From CBDCUW01 sp965222745 (GTDB lineage Bacteria; Planctomycetota; Planctomycetia; Pirellulales; Pirellulaceae), in contig CBDCUW010000003.1 in assembly GCA_965222745.1 (NCBI GenBank), positions 930,001-994,000 on the forward strand: a stretch of 64,000 nt of DNA, in the 5' to 3' direction. The notes under the pieces are model-generated. The model saw nothing but the letters and a program-made list of their open reading frames with translations, ran no database searches and had not been told where the DNA came from. Below are positions 1 to 9,600 of this stretch, in pieces. Position 1 is the first letter of the stretch, and every line of letters starts with the position of its first letter. A program made the position numbers and the translations under genes.

Positions 1-267
1 GTCGAGTCGATTGTGACGGGGCGTCCCTTTCAATATCCCAATGGCTTAGCCTGGGCTGGTGATCACGGTTACGTCACCGACGGCTACGGCAAGTGCGTTT
101 GGAAATTCACCGCTGACGGAAAGACGGAAAAATGGCACGAAGGCGAACCGCTGGTCGGTCCGGTCGGAATCGCGGTCACCGATTCCTCCCTTTTTGTCGC
201 CGATCCAAAACAAAAGCAGCTGTACGAATTCAACCGAGAAACCAAAGAAGCCAAGCCAAAACTATGA
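1..267 (+). CDS. NHL-repeat beta-propeller protein, C-terminal part (partial)
   Basis: The reading frame is open from base 1 and ends with TGA at 265-267, so the start lies outside the window. The visible 88 residues show propeller-blade patterns (FQYPNGLAWAGDHGYVTDGY, then VGPVGIAVTDSSLFVADPKQ), typical of NHL repeats: P-x-G-I/L-A, then a hydrophobic strand, then VAD. NHL proteins usually act as extracytoplasmic or scaffold propellers. The partner here is unknown. A radical SAM gene follows 87 bases later on the same strand, so they may be co-transcribed. The 268-354 gap is a pyrimidine-rich tract without a gene. Confidence 0.75.
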   Translation, partial: VESIVTGRPFQYPNGLAWAGDHGYVTDGYGKCVWKFTADGKTEKWHEGEPLVGPVGIAVTDSSLFVADPKQKQLYEFNRETKEAKPKL

Positions 268-354
268 ACCTCCCCACACACTAACCCGTCCCACCCATCA
301 ACCCGGCAACCACCACTCCCCCACTCCTTTCTCCCCCTCTCTCTTCCCCGACCC

Positions 355-948
355 ATGTTCCTCCGACTAGCCGAGATCGTCGAATCGACACGGGCCGAGG
401 GACCTGGGTTGCGAATGGCAATCTGGTTTCAAGGGTGCCCGCTTCGCTGCCGAGGTTGTTGCAATCCCGAGATGCTTTCGTTTCGAGGTGGAAGTCGGTG
501 GGATCTTTCGGATCTTCTCGACCGGGTTACTCAAGCGAAACAGCGATCGTCGATCGAAGGGATCACGTTGTTGGGGGGTGAGCCTTTTGCCCATGCCGAA
601 GGTGCATCGGCGATCGCGGTGGCAGCTCGGGCGATGAACCTGAGTGTGATGGTATTCAGCGGCTACCTGCTGGCCGACCTTCGCGCCCGCTGCGACAGTC
701 GAGTCGACGCGTTGTTGACCCACACCGACATCCTGGTTGACGGACCGTACGACCAAGATCGGCCCGATACCGTTCGCCGTTGGATCGGGTCGACCAATCA
801 GCGGATCCATTTTCTCTCCGATCGTTATCGGCCGGACGACGAGTGTTGGAAGCGGAGCAACACGTTGGAGATCCGGTTATCGGACGGCGAACTGGCCGTC
901 AACGGATTCCCCGCCGCCACCGCCACCGGCATCTGGAAGCGCCAGTAG
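355..948 (+). CDS. small radical SAM protein (NrdG-like, 4Fe-4S activase family)
   Basis: This 197-aa protein has the radical SAM Cx3Cx2C cluster motif at C28, C32 and C35 (GCPLRCRGC), followed by GGEP at about residues 73-76, which contacts SAM. The stretch DILVDGPYDQ and a later GSTNQRI match the C-terminal signature of small activases such as the anaerobic ribonucleotide reductase activase NrdG. These proteins cleave SAM to install a glycyl radical on a partner enzyme. No glycyl radical enzyme is visible nearby, so the substrate is unknown. The TAG stop (946-948) is the first three bases of a dispersed intergenic repeat. It may belong functionally to the ternary-system island downstream, but that is only inferred from position. 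Confidence 0.8.
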   Translation: MFLRLAEIVESTRAEGPGLRMAIWFQGCPLRCRGCCNPEMLSFRGGSRWDLSDLLDRVTQAKQRSSIEGITLLGGEPFAHAEGASAIAVAARAMNLSVMVFSGYLLADLRARCDSRVDALLTHTDILVDGPYDQDRPDTVRRWIGSTNQRIHFLSDRYRPDDECWKRSNTLEIRLSDGELAVNGFPAATATGIWKRQ

Positions 949-970
949 GCCGATTTGTCCCAAGTCGGCA
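946..970. repeat. Family B intergenic repeat overlapping a stop codon
   Basis: A copy of the palindromic repeat beginning TAGGCCGATTTGTCCCAAG. Its first three bases are the stop codon of the preceding radical SAM gene. Related copies occur at 25055, 26216, 27920, 27966, 37098, 37182 and 53439. Confidence 0.85.
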
Positions 971-1194
971 CGCGCACCCTCCACCAAGCCGGCGCGCGAT
1001 CTATCCCCTTCATCACTCCATCCACTCCCATCCAAACCACGAACAACAAAGCGCAGCGGAGCCGAGGGCCAAAGTAGCCTGATGAAATAGCCACAAAAAA
1101 CGCGAAAAGACACAAAAACCTCTTCGCGACTTTTCGCATTTTTGTGTCTAAGAAATCTGCGCACGTTGAAAAGCTATTTGCTGCTAGTAACCCG

Positions 1195-2037
1195 ATGATC
1201 GATCACTACCTTCACAAGGCGGTTGTCGCCGATCCTGACAACGACCAGCCACGCCTGATGATGGCGGATTGGCTGGATGAACTTGGTGATCCAAGAGGCG
1301 AGTTCATTCGGATTCAGATTCGACTGGCGCGTGATCGCTTGAGCGATCCGGAGCGGATCCGGCTGGAACAACAGCAGCGTGAACTTTTGCAAGCTCATCG
1401 TCGCCGTTGGAACGGGCCGCTTCACCAGCACCTTTGTACCACCACCGACCTACGAGTCCAGGGTCGACGAGGCGGGCTGCGCGGTTGGACGTACCAGCGC
1501 GGATTCGCAAGCGAAATCACTGTCGATGCGGCCGCGTTTGTCGCCTGGTGTGATCGGATTCTGGAAATCGGTCCGATTCAGCAGATTCGTTTCGTCAACC
1601 TCTATCCGTTGCAAGACACCGTTTTGGGCCTGCCCGCACTTGCCCAAATGCGCTCGATCTCACTCGGATCCAAGTCGCCCAACCGGCACTTGGACGGCAG
1701 CCTGGTGGGTGCCGTCGCCAGCAGCAAGCAGCTGAGCCAATTGCGGTCGCTGAACATCTCGCGATGCTACATCACTCGCCCCTGCGCGATCGGTTTGACC
1801 GAGTCGCCGGCGCTCGGTCGTTTGGAGAGGCTGGTGGTCAAGGATTGTCCGATGACCGTTGCCAGTGCGCGGATGTTGGTGGAGCGTTTTGGTGATTCAC
1901 TCGTCTTCACACCCTCCATGCAATTCTGGGTGCGCGACGCCTTCAAGGTCGACGCGACGCCGTCGGAGTCACGAATGGGATTGCAAGCGTGGTTGAGACG
2001 CTGGATCTCCGCGCGGATGTCCACGCTACAATCGTGA
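1195..2037 (+). CDS. TIGR02996-domain protein, leucine-rich-repeat-like
   Basis: This protein of about 280 aa opens with the TIGR02996 signature: ADPDNDQPRLMMADWLDELG followed by DPRGEFIRIQ. The rest has leucine-rich-like repeats (LRSLNISRCYI, LERLVVKDCPM), the usual companion of this domain in planctomycetes. The function is unknown. A GTG at 1144 would extend it, but that stretch lies in AT-rich inverted-repeat-like intergenic DNA (about 1092-1150), so I chose ATG 1195. A second TIGR02996 protein lies at 12676, on the other side of the ternary island. Confidence 0.7.
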   Translation: MIDHYLHKAVVADPDNDQPRLMMADWLDELGDPRGEFIRIQIRLARDRLSDPERIRLEQQQRELLQAHRRRWNGPLHQHLCTTTDLRVQGRRGGLRGWTYQRGFASEITVDAAAFVAWCDRILEIGPIQQIRFVNLYPLQDTVLGLPALAQMRSISLGSKSPNRHLDGSLVGAVASSKQLSQLRSLNISRCYITRPCAIGLTESPALGRLERLVVKDCPMTVASARMLVERFGDSLVFTPSMQFWVRDAFKVDATPSESRMGLQAWLRRWISARMSTLQS

Positions 2038-2117
2038 TCATTGTCGGCCAGTTCACCGTTCCTGGCTACGTGTGAATTGTCGGCCAGTTCTCCGAACTGG
2101 CAACGTGTGCGAGCATA

Positions 2118-2186
2118 GCGATTTCGGAGAAATCGCCGACGGTCGAACTGGTTTGCGCGTAGCGATTTCGGAGAAATCGCCGACGG
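2118..2186. repeat. Two direct copies of Family A palindromic repeat
   Basis: GCGATTTCGGAGAAATCGC followed by CGACGG occurs at 2118-2142 and again at 2162-2186. The core is a hairpin of 8-bp arms (GCGATTTC/GAAATCGC) around GGA. It lies between the TIGR02996 gene and the next CDS. Confidence 0.9.
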
Positions 2187-2213
2187 TTTTCCCATTTCCT
2201 TGATCAAAAATTC

Positions 2214-3257
2214 ATGCGATCGGTCAGCCGTTTCGAATCGAACTTGCTTCGCATCCTGCATTGTTTCTTGGGGCAGGCGGCGGTCAGTCACGTTGCTCCG
2301 GCGATCGCTCGTGGCCAGAAACGCCCCAGCTGTCTCAGTCGTGACGCGGTGGAGTTGGTCAAACAATCGCTCGGCGCCGGCAGCATCTCCATGTTGGCTC
2401 ACGAGGGAGCGTGGCAGCGGAGGCGGCATCTTCGTGGCCAGCAGGTGGCCGAAGGCAGTTTGTGGCAGCGAACGGAACCAGCCAAGTTGGGCCTGGAATT
2501 CTCATCCGCGTCACTTGATTTTTTGATCTGGGTCACCGCCGCCGAATCGAAGAACGAGATTCCGGTTTGGAATCCCGCCAAGCCTAGCCAGCTGACGATG
2601 GGAGATCGCTTCCTGCTGATGTCGGCCGCGTATGCGCTGCGAGAAACCGAGTTGATTTCCAAATGGTACCGGCAAGGCGTACTGCTCAACCACGGAATGG
2701 TTGCACTGCTGTTGCCCGATCAATATGCGGCCGCCAAAACGACGCCACGCCCCGACTTCGCGCCGTGGTTTCAGGGTGTCGGCAGTTTCATTCTGGAAGC
2801 GATGCAAGATCGCCTGGCAAGGCGATGGGTGTGGATCGAGCACCAGAAGCGGACGATCACCGATCCTGGCCAGATGCTGCGGCTGGGACGGGCACAGGTC
2901 GCGACATGGAGCCGATTCATGGACGCGGCCGAAGCAGCGGGTCGGCGAGACCTATGCCGATTCCTCCTCGATGCCAGTTCGACGTTGCTTAGCGAGCAGT
3001 CGCGATTGCAAGATTGGATCGGCGGACTCGATACAGCCGGTTTGCGGATCGCCGAGCGAACCGAGGTCTACGAAAGTGGCTCCGCTTTGATGAGGGCGAT
3101 CGGTCGGTTGCGATCGTGGCACGTTGCCAGCCAGAGCGTCGGTTATTTTGATGAAGGCTACGCCGAGTCGCAGTTGCTGAAGTCGATGTGGGAATCGGCA
3201 TCGATGGATCAAACGGTCATCCACGCCGATCGGATCGCCAAAGAGCTAGATTTCTAA
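2214..3257 (+). CDS. hypothetical helical protein, probable first gene of the ternary-system island
   Basis: This 347-aa protein is predominantly alpha-helical by composition, with no signal peptide and no motif I can name. It contains stretches rich in Trp and Arg, such as RLARRWVWIEHQKR and DWIGGLDTAGLRIAERTE. I do not recognise a catalytic signature. It lies on the same strand just upstream of the FtsH-like/MoxR genes, and comparable islands carry several uncharacterised 'X' domains, so I infer that it is an accessory component. The start is weak: there is no clear Shine-Dalgarno before ATG 2214, and the first 60 residues look less conserved in character. The stop is followed one base later by a Family A repeat. 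Confidence 0.6.
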   Translation: MRSVSRFESNLLRILHCFLGQAAVSHVAPAIARGQKRPSCLSRDAVELVKQSLGAGSISMLAHEGAWQRRRHLRGQQVAEGSLWQRTEPAKLGLEFSSASLDFLIWVTAAESKNEIPVWNPAKPSQLTMGDRFLLMSAAYALRETELISKWYRQGVLLNHGMVALLLPDQYAAAKTTPRPDFAPWFQGVGSFILEAMQDRLARRWVWIEHQKRTITDPGQMLRLGRAQVATWSRFMDAAEAAGRRDLCRFLLDASSTLLSEQSRLQDWIGGLDTAGLRIAERTEVYESGSALMRAIGRLRSWHVASQSVGYFDEGYAESQLLKSMWESASMDQTVIHADRIAKELDF

Positions 3258-3258
3258 A

Positions 3259-3326
3259 CGTCGGCGATTTCTCCGAAATCGCTCCGCACAAACCAGTTCG
3301 ACAGTCGGCGATTTCTCCGAAATCGC
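3259..3326. repeat. Two Family A repeats after the stop codon
   Basis: Copies in reverse orientation (GCGATTTCTCCGAAATCGC) lie at 3259-3282 and 3304-3326. A degenerate fragment follows at about 3371-3396. Together with GTTCGGAGAACTGGCC-type repeats they fill the 275-base gap up to the next gene. I see no gene in this gap. Confidence 0.88.
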
Positions 3327-3533
3327 AACGCTCACACACATAGCCAGTTCGCTCGTAGCCAGGAACGGAGAACTGGCCGACTATCCGAAATCGCTGCGCT
3401 CACACACGTTGCCAGTTCGGAGAACTGGCCGACAATTCACACATAGCCAGGAACAAAGAACGGACCGACAGTCCATTTGCACCACTTCGCCGACAACGGC
3501 CACAATAGAAAAGTTGCCAAAAGGAGGAACCCA

Positions 3534-4103
3534 ATGAGTCGCGCTTATCGCATCGCCGTCAAAGAGACTCTCAGCAAGGTCATTCGCGCCGAAGACCACG
3601 TCAGCACTCAGCTGGAAATGCTCGACATTTTGCCGGCCGATCAGATGTCCGATTTGCTTGCCGAGCAACTGGTTCAGGCCGGTTTTGTGCGCGAAGGCAA
3701 TTCCGCGGTTCGCCGTGATCGCGACGTCGTCGTGTCGGTCGATCTGGAATCGGGCACGGTAACGGTCACCAGCGAGAAGTCTCGCAATGTTTCGGTCACC
3801 GGCCAGAAGGCGGGCCGAAGTTACGACCAGCAAGGATCGAGTGCCAAGCAGGTTCGAGAGAATCTGCGAGATTCGCTTGCCAAGGACCTACAGCAGGACG
3901 TTTCGGATCGCGAAAAAGACTTGCAGCGTCAAGTCACCGATCAACTGGAGTCTGAACTGGCCGGCCTTCGTAGGGAACTGGACCAGGCGGTCAACAAGGC
4001 GACCGCACAAGCGCTGAAACAGAAGGCCGCACAGATCGGTCAAATCAAAGAGTTGACCGAGGACCCCGAATCGGGATCATTGACGATCGTGGTCGAGGTC
4101 TAA
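3534..4103 (+). CDS. coiled-coil protein of FtsH-type ternary system
   Basis: This 189-aa soluble protein has two parts. The N-terminal 90 residues form an alpha/beta domain (helix-rich DHVSTQLEMLDILPADQMSD, then strands such as VVVSVDLESGTVTVT). The second part is a long charged coiled coil (residues about 110-165, ending in repeated Gln/Glu/Arg heptads) that closes with a short strand segment, DPESGSLTIVVEV. The start is set by a perfect Shine-Dalgarno AAGGAGG at 3521-3527, six bases before ATG. The FtsH-like gene begins 80 bases downstream. The function is unknown. Position and shape suggest an adaptor linking the AAA+ peptidase to other parts. Confidence 0.72.
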   Translation: MSRAYRIAVKETLSKVIRAEDHVSTQLEMLDILPADQMSDLLAEQLVQAGFVREGNSAVRRDRDVVVSVDLESGTVTVTSEKSRNVSVTGQKAGRSYDQQGSSAKQVRENLRDSLAKDLQQDVSDREKDLQRQVTDQLESELAGLRRELDQAVNKATAQALKQKAAQIGQIKELTEDPESGSLTIVVEV

Positions 4104-4183
4104 CGGCAGACCGCCAGCCAGAATCGCTTCTTTTGCAAACTCCTCCTTCAGGCTGGTCGCCTGGCCTACTTTTGCGACGTCCC

Positions 4184-6325
4184 ATGTCTGTCATCATTCC
4201 TGAATCAGAACTTCCCCAGGAGCTGACGCCGGAGCAATCGGTCGAAGCGGCCTACGCGGAAACGCTCAGTGACGTCGCTTCGGACCTGCAACGAGGATTG
4301 CCGGTGCTGATCGAATGCGACAAGGATCTCGGCCCGTTTCTGTTCATGAACATCCGTTCGCGATTGCGCGCGGCCGATCTGCGTTGTCTCTACCTGGACG
4401 GACGTCCTCCCGCCGATCAGCCGCCCGACGCCATGCAAGGCGGGTTGGTCGGAACGATGATCGGACAATTGCGAGACGCGGTGCGGGGCGCGGTCGAGCG
4501 GCGAGTGGTGGTATTGCCTCACCTGGATCTGCTGACCACCAGCCAAGGTGGATTGACTGCCGAAGCGCGGGAAGTGATCCCGCTGCTGTACGAGAACCCG
4601 GAACTGGTTTGGCTGGGTTTCAAAGACCCCTCCTTTCCCCTTCCCGATGTGATCGAAAATCTGTTTCCTCATCGGCACAGCATCTTGGGGATTCCCCGTC
4701 CGCGGTTGCGGCACCTGATCACTCAACGAGAATCACGCAAGCTTGGTAAGCAGTTCAATCCCTGGAACCTCTACAAGTACGTTTCGGGAATGAACGCCGT
4801 GCGGTTGCGAAAAATGCTTTCGACGCTGACGGGCGAAGATTACCCCAGCGATCCGCGCCGAGCGTACGCGCAGATTCGCCAGGCGACCACCGCTGGCAAC
4901 CTGGAGATTCCCAGAGTCGATTTGGAATCGGACATTGGCGGGTACGCGAAGGTCAAAAAGCGTCTGACGTTGGAAATTCTCGATGTGCTGGCAACCAAAG
5001 ATAGCCGCACCGATCCGGAGGAGATCAAGCGGTTGGAGGAACTGATTCCGCGGGGGATGATCTTCTGGGGACCGCCAGGCACTGGAAAGACGATGTTTGC
5101 TAAAGCGATCGCCACCGCGATCGGGGCGGCGATCACCGTCGTCTCCGGTCCCGAACTCAAAAGTCGCTGGGTCGGTGAAAGCGAAGAGCGCCTGCGTCAG
5201 TTGTTTCATCGTGCCCGCCAATCGGCTCCGTCGATCATCGTCTTCGATGAACTCGATTCGTTCGCCGCCGCACGAGGCACCTACACCGGCAGCGGTGTCG
5301 AACATTCGATGGTCAACCAGTTGCTGACCGAGATGGACGGTTTTCACAGCGACGAACTCGTGTTCGTTGTCGGTACCACCAACTTCGTCGACATTCTCGA
5401 TCCGGCGCTGTTGAGACCGGGGCGATTCGAGTTCCACTTGCATATTCCTCATCCCGACGCGGAGGACCGACGAGCCATTTTGAGTATCTACAACGACAAG
5501 ATGAAGTTGCAGATGACTGACGAGGCGATCGAGTTTGCGGTGCGAAGGACTGGTGAATTTGTTGAGGGCGCCGCCACCGGCACGCGGTTTTCCGGGGATC
5601 ACATCAACGCTCTTTGCCGCTCGGTTGCCCGCAATCGGTTGCGAGACAACGTGACCGGCCCGACACAGCCAGCCGACATCGATCGTGCCCTGACCGAGTG
5701 GATCGACCGGCCCAAAATGACCCCGGCCGAAGAAAGGGTCGTGGCGACCCACGAGGCGGGCCACGCCGTGGTTGCACTTTTTTGTCCCCACGCGCCGCCG
5801 ATCGATCGGATTTCGATTCGTGCCGATACCGCCGGCGCTCTTGGATTTGTCAGGCATCAAGATCCAGCGCACAAGTACGTGGTTACTCAAGGAGAGCTGC
5901 TGGACGACATCTGCGTGTTGATGGGCGGTCGGGAAGCCGAGCAGCTGTTGTTGGAGGATCTGTCGATCGGTTCATCCGGCGACTTGCTTCGCGCCACCGA
6001 AATCGCCCGTGCGCTGGTGGAAGAATTCGGTGGCGGCGGCAATCAAGTGGGAATCGGCCACTACCCAACGCAAAAAAGGCCTGATCGACCGCAGCAGGAA
6101 TTGTCGGCCAGCCAGTTGGAAGCGATCGATCAGCAGGTACGGTCCGTGCTGGAGGAACAACGGCAGCGGGCGATCGGAATCCTGGCAGAAAACCACCAAC
6201 TGATCGAAACCTTGCGAGACCTGTTGGTTGACAAAAAGGTCATCGATTCAAAGATCCTGGGCGAACTCACCGTCGACCTCGGCGTGTCGAAGCTACCACT
6301 CAAGCGTGGCAGTTTCACCACATGA
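4184..6325 (+). CDS. soluble FtsH-like AAA+ zinc metalloprotease
   Basis: This 713-aa protein carries a complete AAA+ module: Walker A GPPGTGKT at residues 296-303, Walker B IIVFDELDS, and the FtsH-type LLRPGRFE arginine-finger region. An M41 peptidase domain follows, with the zinc motif HEAGH at 523-527, the downstream GGREAEQ helix and SGDLLRATEIAR. It differs from housekeeping FtsH because there are no transmembrane helices. Instead the first 230 residues look like a second AAA domain that has lost its P-loop but keeps a Walker-B-like strand (VVVLPHLDLL). I therefore infer a cytosolic ATP-driven protease or unfoldase with one dead ATPase ring. ATG 4184 gives the MSVIIPE start. A TTG at 4133 is possible but lacks support. 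The stop overlaps an ATG (ATGA at 6322). Confidence 0.88.
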   Translation: MSVIIPESELPQELTPEQSVEAAYAETLSDVASDLQRGLPVLIECDKDLGPFLFMNIRSRLRAADLRCLYLDGRPPADQPPDAMQGGLVGTMIGQLRDAVRGAVERRVVVLPHLDLLTTSQGGLTAEAREVIPLLYENPELVWLGFKDPSFPLPDVIENLFPHRHSILGIPRPRLRHLITQRESRKLGKQFNPWNLYKYVSGMNAVRLRKMLSTLTGEDYPSDPRRAYAQIRQATTAGNLEIPRVDLESDIGGYAKVKKRLTLEILDVLATKDSRTDPEEIKRLEELIPRGMIFWGPPGTGKTMFAKAIATAIGAAITVVSGPELKSRWVGESEERLRQLFHRARQSAPSIIVFDELDSFAAARGTYTGSGVEHSMVNQLLTEMDGFHSDELVFVVGTTNFVDILDPALLRPGRFEFHLHIPHPDAEDRRAILSIYNDKMKLQMTDEAIEFAVRRTGEFVEGAATGTRFSGDHINALCRSVARNRLRDNVTGPTQPADIDRALTEWIDRPKMTPAEERVVATHEAGHAVVALFCPHAPPIDRISIRADTAGALGFVRHQDPAHKYVVTQGELLDDICVLMGGREAEQLLLEDLSIGSSGDLLRATEIARALVEEFGGGGNQVGIGHYPTQKRPDRPQQELSASQLEAIDQQVRSVLEEQRQRAIGILAENHQLIETLRDLLVDKKVIDSKILGELTVDLGVSKLPLKRGSFTT

Positions 6326-6381
6326 TCCGCTTCTACAATGCGTGTGACCTTCCACTTCTACCCGTTGCCGGAAAGATCCCC

Positions 6382-6648
6382 ATGGCTGAAATGACCATCC
6401 GACTTCGCGTCAATCCCGAAACGGGCAAGAAGGATATTGTGGTTGCCCTGCGAAGCGACGAAGATTCGTTGCCGCACGAGCATGAACAACAACACAAACA
6501 GCTGATCGAAAAATTGATCGAAGGCGGAATCCTGAAAGCCGCCGAGGTTGGTAGTGTGGTGGTGGAGCGAGAAGAGGACAGCTCCGTCGCAAACACGCCC
6601 ATCTCCAATCCTTCGACGCTGCGGCGTTCGCACGAACAAGGAAACTGA
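6382..6648 (+). CDS. small acidic protein of ternary system
   Basis: This 88-aa protein starts MAEMTIRLRVNPETGKKDIV and contains the acidic, His-rich helix PHEHEQQHKQLIEKLI and a final strand GSVVVERE. The tail after residue 62 looks disordered. The compact beta-beta-alpha-beta layout, and the phrase NPETGK followed by a strand, recall the DUF2997/ubiquitin-like small partners seen beside such systems, but I cannot assign a family. I prefer ATG 6382, with GGAAAG about six bases upstream, over ATG 6322, which overlaps the protease stop. With the 6322 start the two genes would be translationally coupled. Confidence 0.62.
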   Translation: MAEMTIRLRVNPETGKKDIVVALRSDEDSLPHEHEQQHKQLIEKLIEGGILKAAEVGSVVVEREEDSSVANTPISNPSTLRRSHEQGN

Positions 6649-6666
6649 CCACCGCCGCCAGCACGC

Positions 6667-9600
6667 ATGATCCTACGATTTCCAAGTATCGAAGCGTTTC
6701 AGTTGGCGCTCACTTCCGGCGTGGTCGCCGAGTCGGTCCAGGGGACGCCGGCCCGGTTGGCGATCGACCAGCCGGCGCTGCTGATCGAACCCTCCTGCAC
6801 GATCAGCCGCGCCATGATGGCGGAACTCAGCCGGTTGGGAGTCGAAAAAAAGCGAAGCGTCAAAGGTGATTATCGGTCTCTTCATTGCTGGCACGAAGCC
6901 GTTCCGCTTTCTGCCTCTGTCGACGCTCCCTGGAGTGATAAGACTGAGGTGTTGTTTGAGATTTCCGATCGGCAGCAGTTGGCGACGATGGTGGCGGAGA
7001 TGCTGCGGCTGGGCAATGATCGCCAGAGTTTTCGTTATTTGGACGAAGACGGTACCGAGGTTGCACTGCTTCGCGTCACCGCGCCTCCCTATTACACGTT
7101 GCTACGAGCGCTCGACGGAACGGTTCCCGGTTTGCGCGCTTTTGTTCAGCAGAGCCCGCGAGTTTGGACGCAGGTCGGTTTTCATCACCCGCTGGGCGAT
7201 CGGATCAAGCCGGCGCCTGGACAATGGCTGTTGATGGACCGCGATCAGGGTTGGCGTTTTGTCAGTGAAGGTCAGTTTCGCGACATCTACAGCCTGCTCG
7301 AATTCAACCTGCCCGACGGTTGGTCGAAGCTGGAAGACCAGCAGCCGGAAGAAAAGATTCGTGTCCCGTTGCGGCTGGCCCGTGGCAGCACCAGCGAATC
7401 GGCCGAGCTGTGGGTGCTGACCGACCATGCGATGGCTCAGACCGAGCAGTTGATTCGCCGTAGCGACGACCATGTCATTTCCGAATTGGCGTTTGCCGTG
7501 TCGACCGGCGCTGCCGCTAATGACGGCCAGCCAATTGTGGTGATCCGCGCCCGACCCTCCCAACACTCGCCGCCGATCCTTGTCTTGGACGGCGTTGCGA
7601 TGCGCCCCTACTTGAAGATCCCGAATCTGTTTCTTCCGGTCGGCCGAAGATTGCATCCACCACTTCGCCGCGATGCGGTAGCAAAGATGCTGGCTAGCGA
7701 CGGCGAGAGGATCGCTTGGTTGATGCCGCAAGATGAAGACAGTTTCATCCCCCATTCGATTCCCGATGCGGCGTTTCGACCGCTCGCCGATTGGGTCGAC
7801 TATGTGTTGGATCATGACCACCAGGTTTTGGAAGCATGGATGGCTTCGCACCGGTTTGATTTCGAATCGTTTGTTTGTGATCAACAGCCGGCCAAGAAAA
7901 CAAAAAAACCGGCCCCGCCGCGCAACCGTGATTCGGATCGGGACGAACCAGGGCAACTGAATGACGACGAACGATCAGAAAAACAACGTGTAAAGAAAAA
8001 ACGTCCTGCGAAAAAGAAACGCGGTGACGCCGCTTTGAAGCTGGCCAAACCTCCGACCGCCAAACCGCGGCAAGACGATTTGCAGCAACGGCTTCGCGAA
8101 CTGGAAACCGCTTTTCGCCAATCGGATGATTCGCTCGATAGCCCGCAGCACGCCGATCTTTGGCGAGAAATGGGGCTAGCCAATTCGGCTTTGACTCGAC
8201 GTCACGACGCGACGATCTGCTGGGTCAATTCGCTTTGGCAGCAACCCTCTGACGCCGATCATTGGCAGCAGTGGCTGAGCTGCGAACAGCAATGCGCCGG
8301 CACCTCCGAACTGACGGCGGAAACGATCGACAAGTGGATGGCCAGCGGTAAGGCGAGTTCCTCCCACCCCACTTTGATCGTTTCCTTGTTGGTTTGGGCG
8401 TCTGCTCAGCGGTCGATTCCCGACCTGGTGAAAGAACGATTGGGCAAATTGAATCAGTTTTTGCGGCGGCAGGAAAACAGTTTGCCGATCCGAGCCGCCT
8501 GGTTGGCCTGGTTTGCGATGTATCGCATGTCGGGCGACGACGTGTTGCTGCTTGCCCAGGCGCGGGACCGGCTGCTGCAGCGATTGTTCGACCAGGGGCT
8601 GACACCGGAATTCGACATGGCCGGTTTCATGCGGACTGACGGCAAAGAAACGTCCGATCGATTTCACGTGCTGCGCGATCAATTGTTGCAACTGCGCGAC
8701 GCAGCCAACCGCTGGATCGAAGAACCCAGTTCGGAGGGAGCGCGAACGAAAAGCTACGCCGACCTGATGTTCACCTATGCGCTGGCCAGGCTGGGGGAGA
8801 CCTCGCAGTGCAACGAAATGCTTGCCGAGATCTCCGCAGGGCTTCTGCAGACCGACGATCCGCTACACGCGTGGGTGTTCGATGCGTACAGCCATCGTGT
8901 CAAACAGGCTCTTGCCGGCGATCAAAAGGGCCAACCGCTGCCGGCGGAATTGCTGCAGCGTTTGGAATCGATGCCGATGTTTGATCGGTACAAGTTGGAA
9001 AAGTTGCGCTCGATGTCGCACATCTTGGAACCCAACGTACGCATCAATCCCTACTTGAATGCTCATCCGGATCAGCTCAGTGGGCTGGATGCCGACATCC
9101 TCCGTTTGCAGAACACGTTGGATCCCGGCGAACTTGGCCAGCTGATCCAGACGCTGGTCGACAAATACCCTTCCGGCGCCGATCATTTGCGGTTGTTGCC
9201 GATCGCGCTGCAGTTGTCACCGTCAGTTGGCGAACAGCTTGCCTGTGGATTGCTGGAGCATGTTGCCGGGGCGATCGAACATGCCGAAGAATCGTTTCAG
9301 TTGGCGTTCGTTTTGCAAAAGGCGTTGTTTGTCGCCGCGCACTACGGGCGAATCGATTTTGTTCATGGGTTCCTGAAGTCGCTGACCGAAGCCCTGCCAC
9401 AAATCGTAGCCGATTATTTGACGTTGCCCGATTCGAACGAAAACGTCGAAAAAATTCATGGGATCGAACCGCTGTTTGCGCAATCGTTTCGCGGTTTGCG
9501 AAAGCTGGGCATGCGATCAGAGATCGGCGACTTCTATGGGCAGGTGGCCGAACTCGCCCAGCAAAACACCCATTCAGGACGAGCCGCCACCAAGAAGCGA

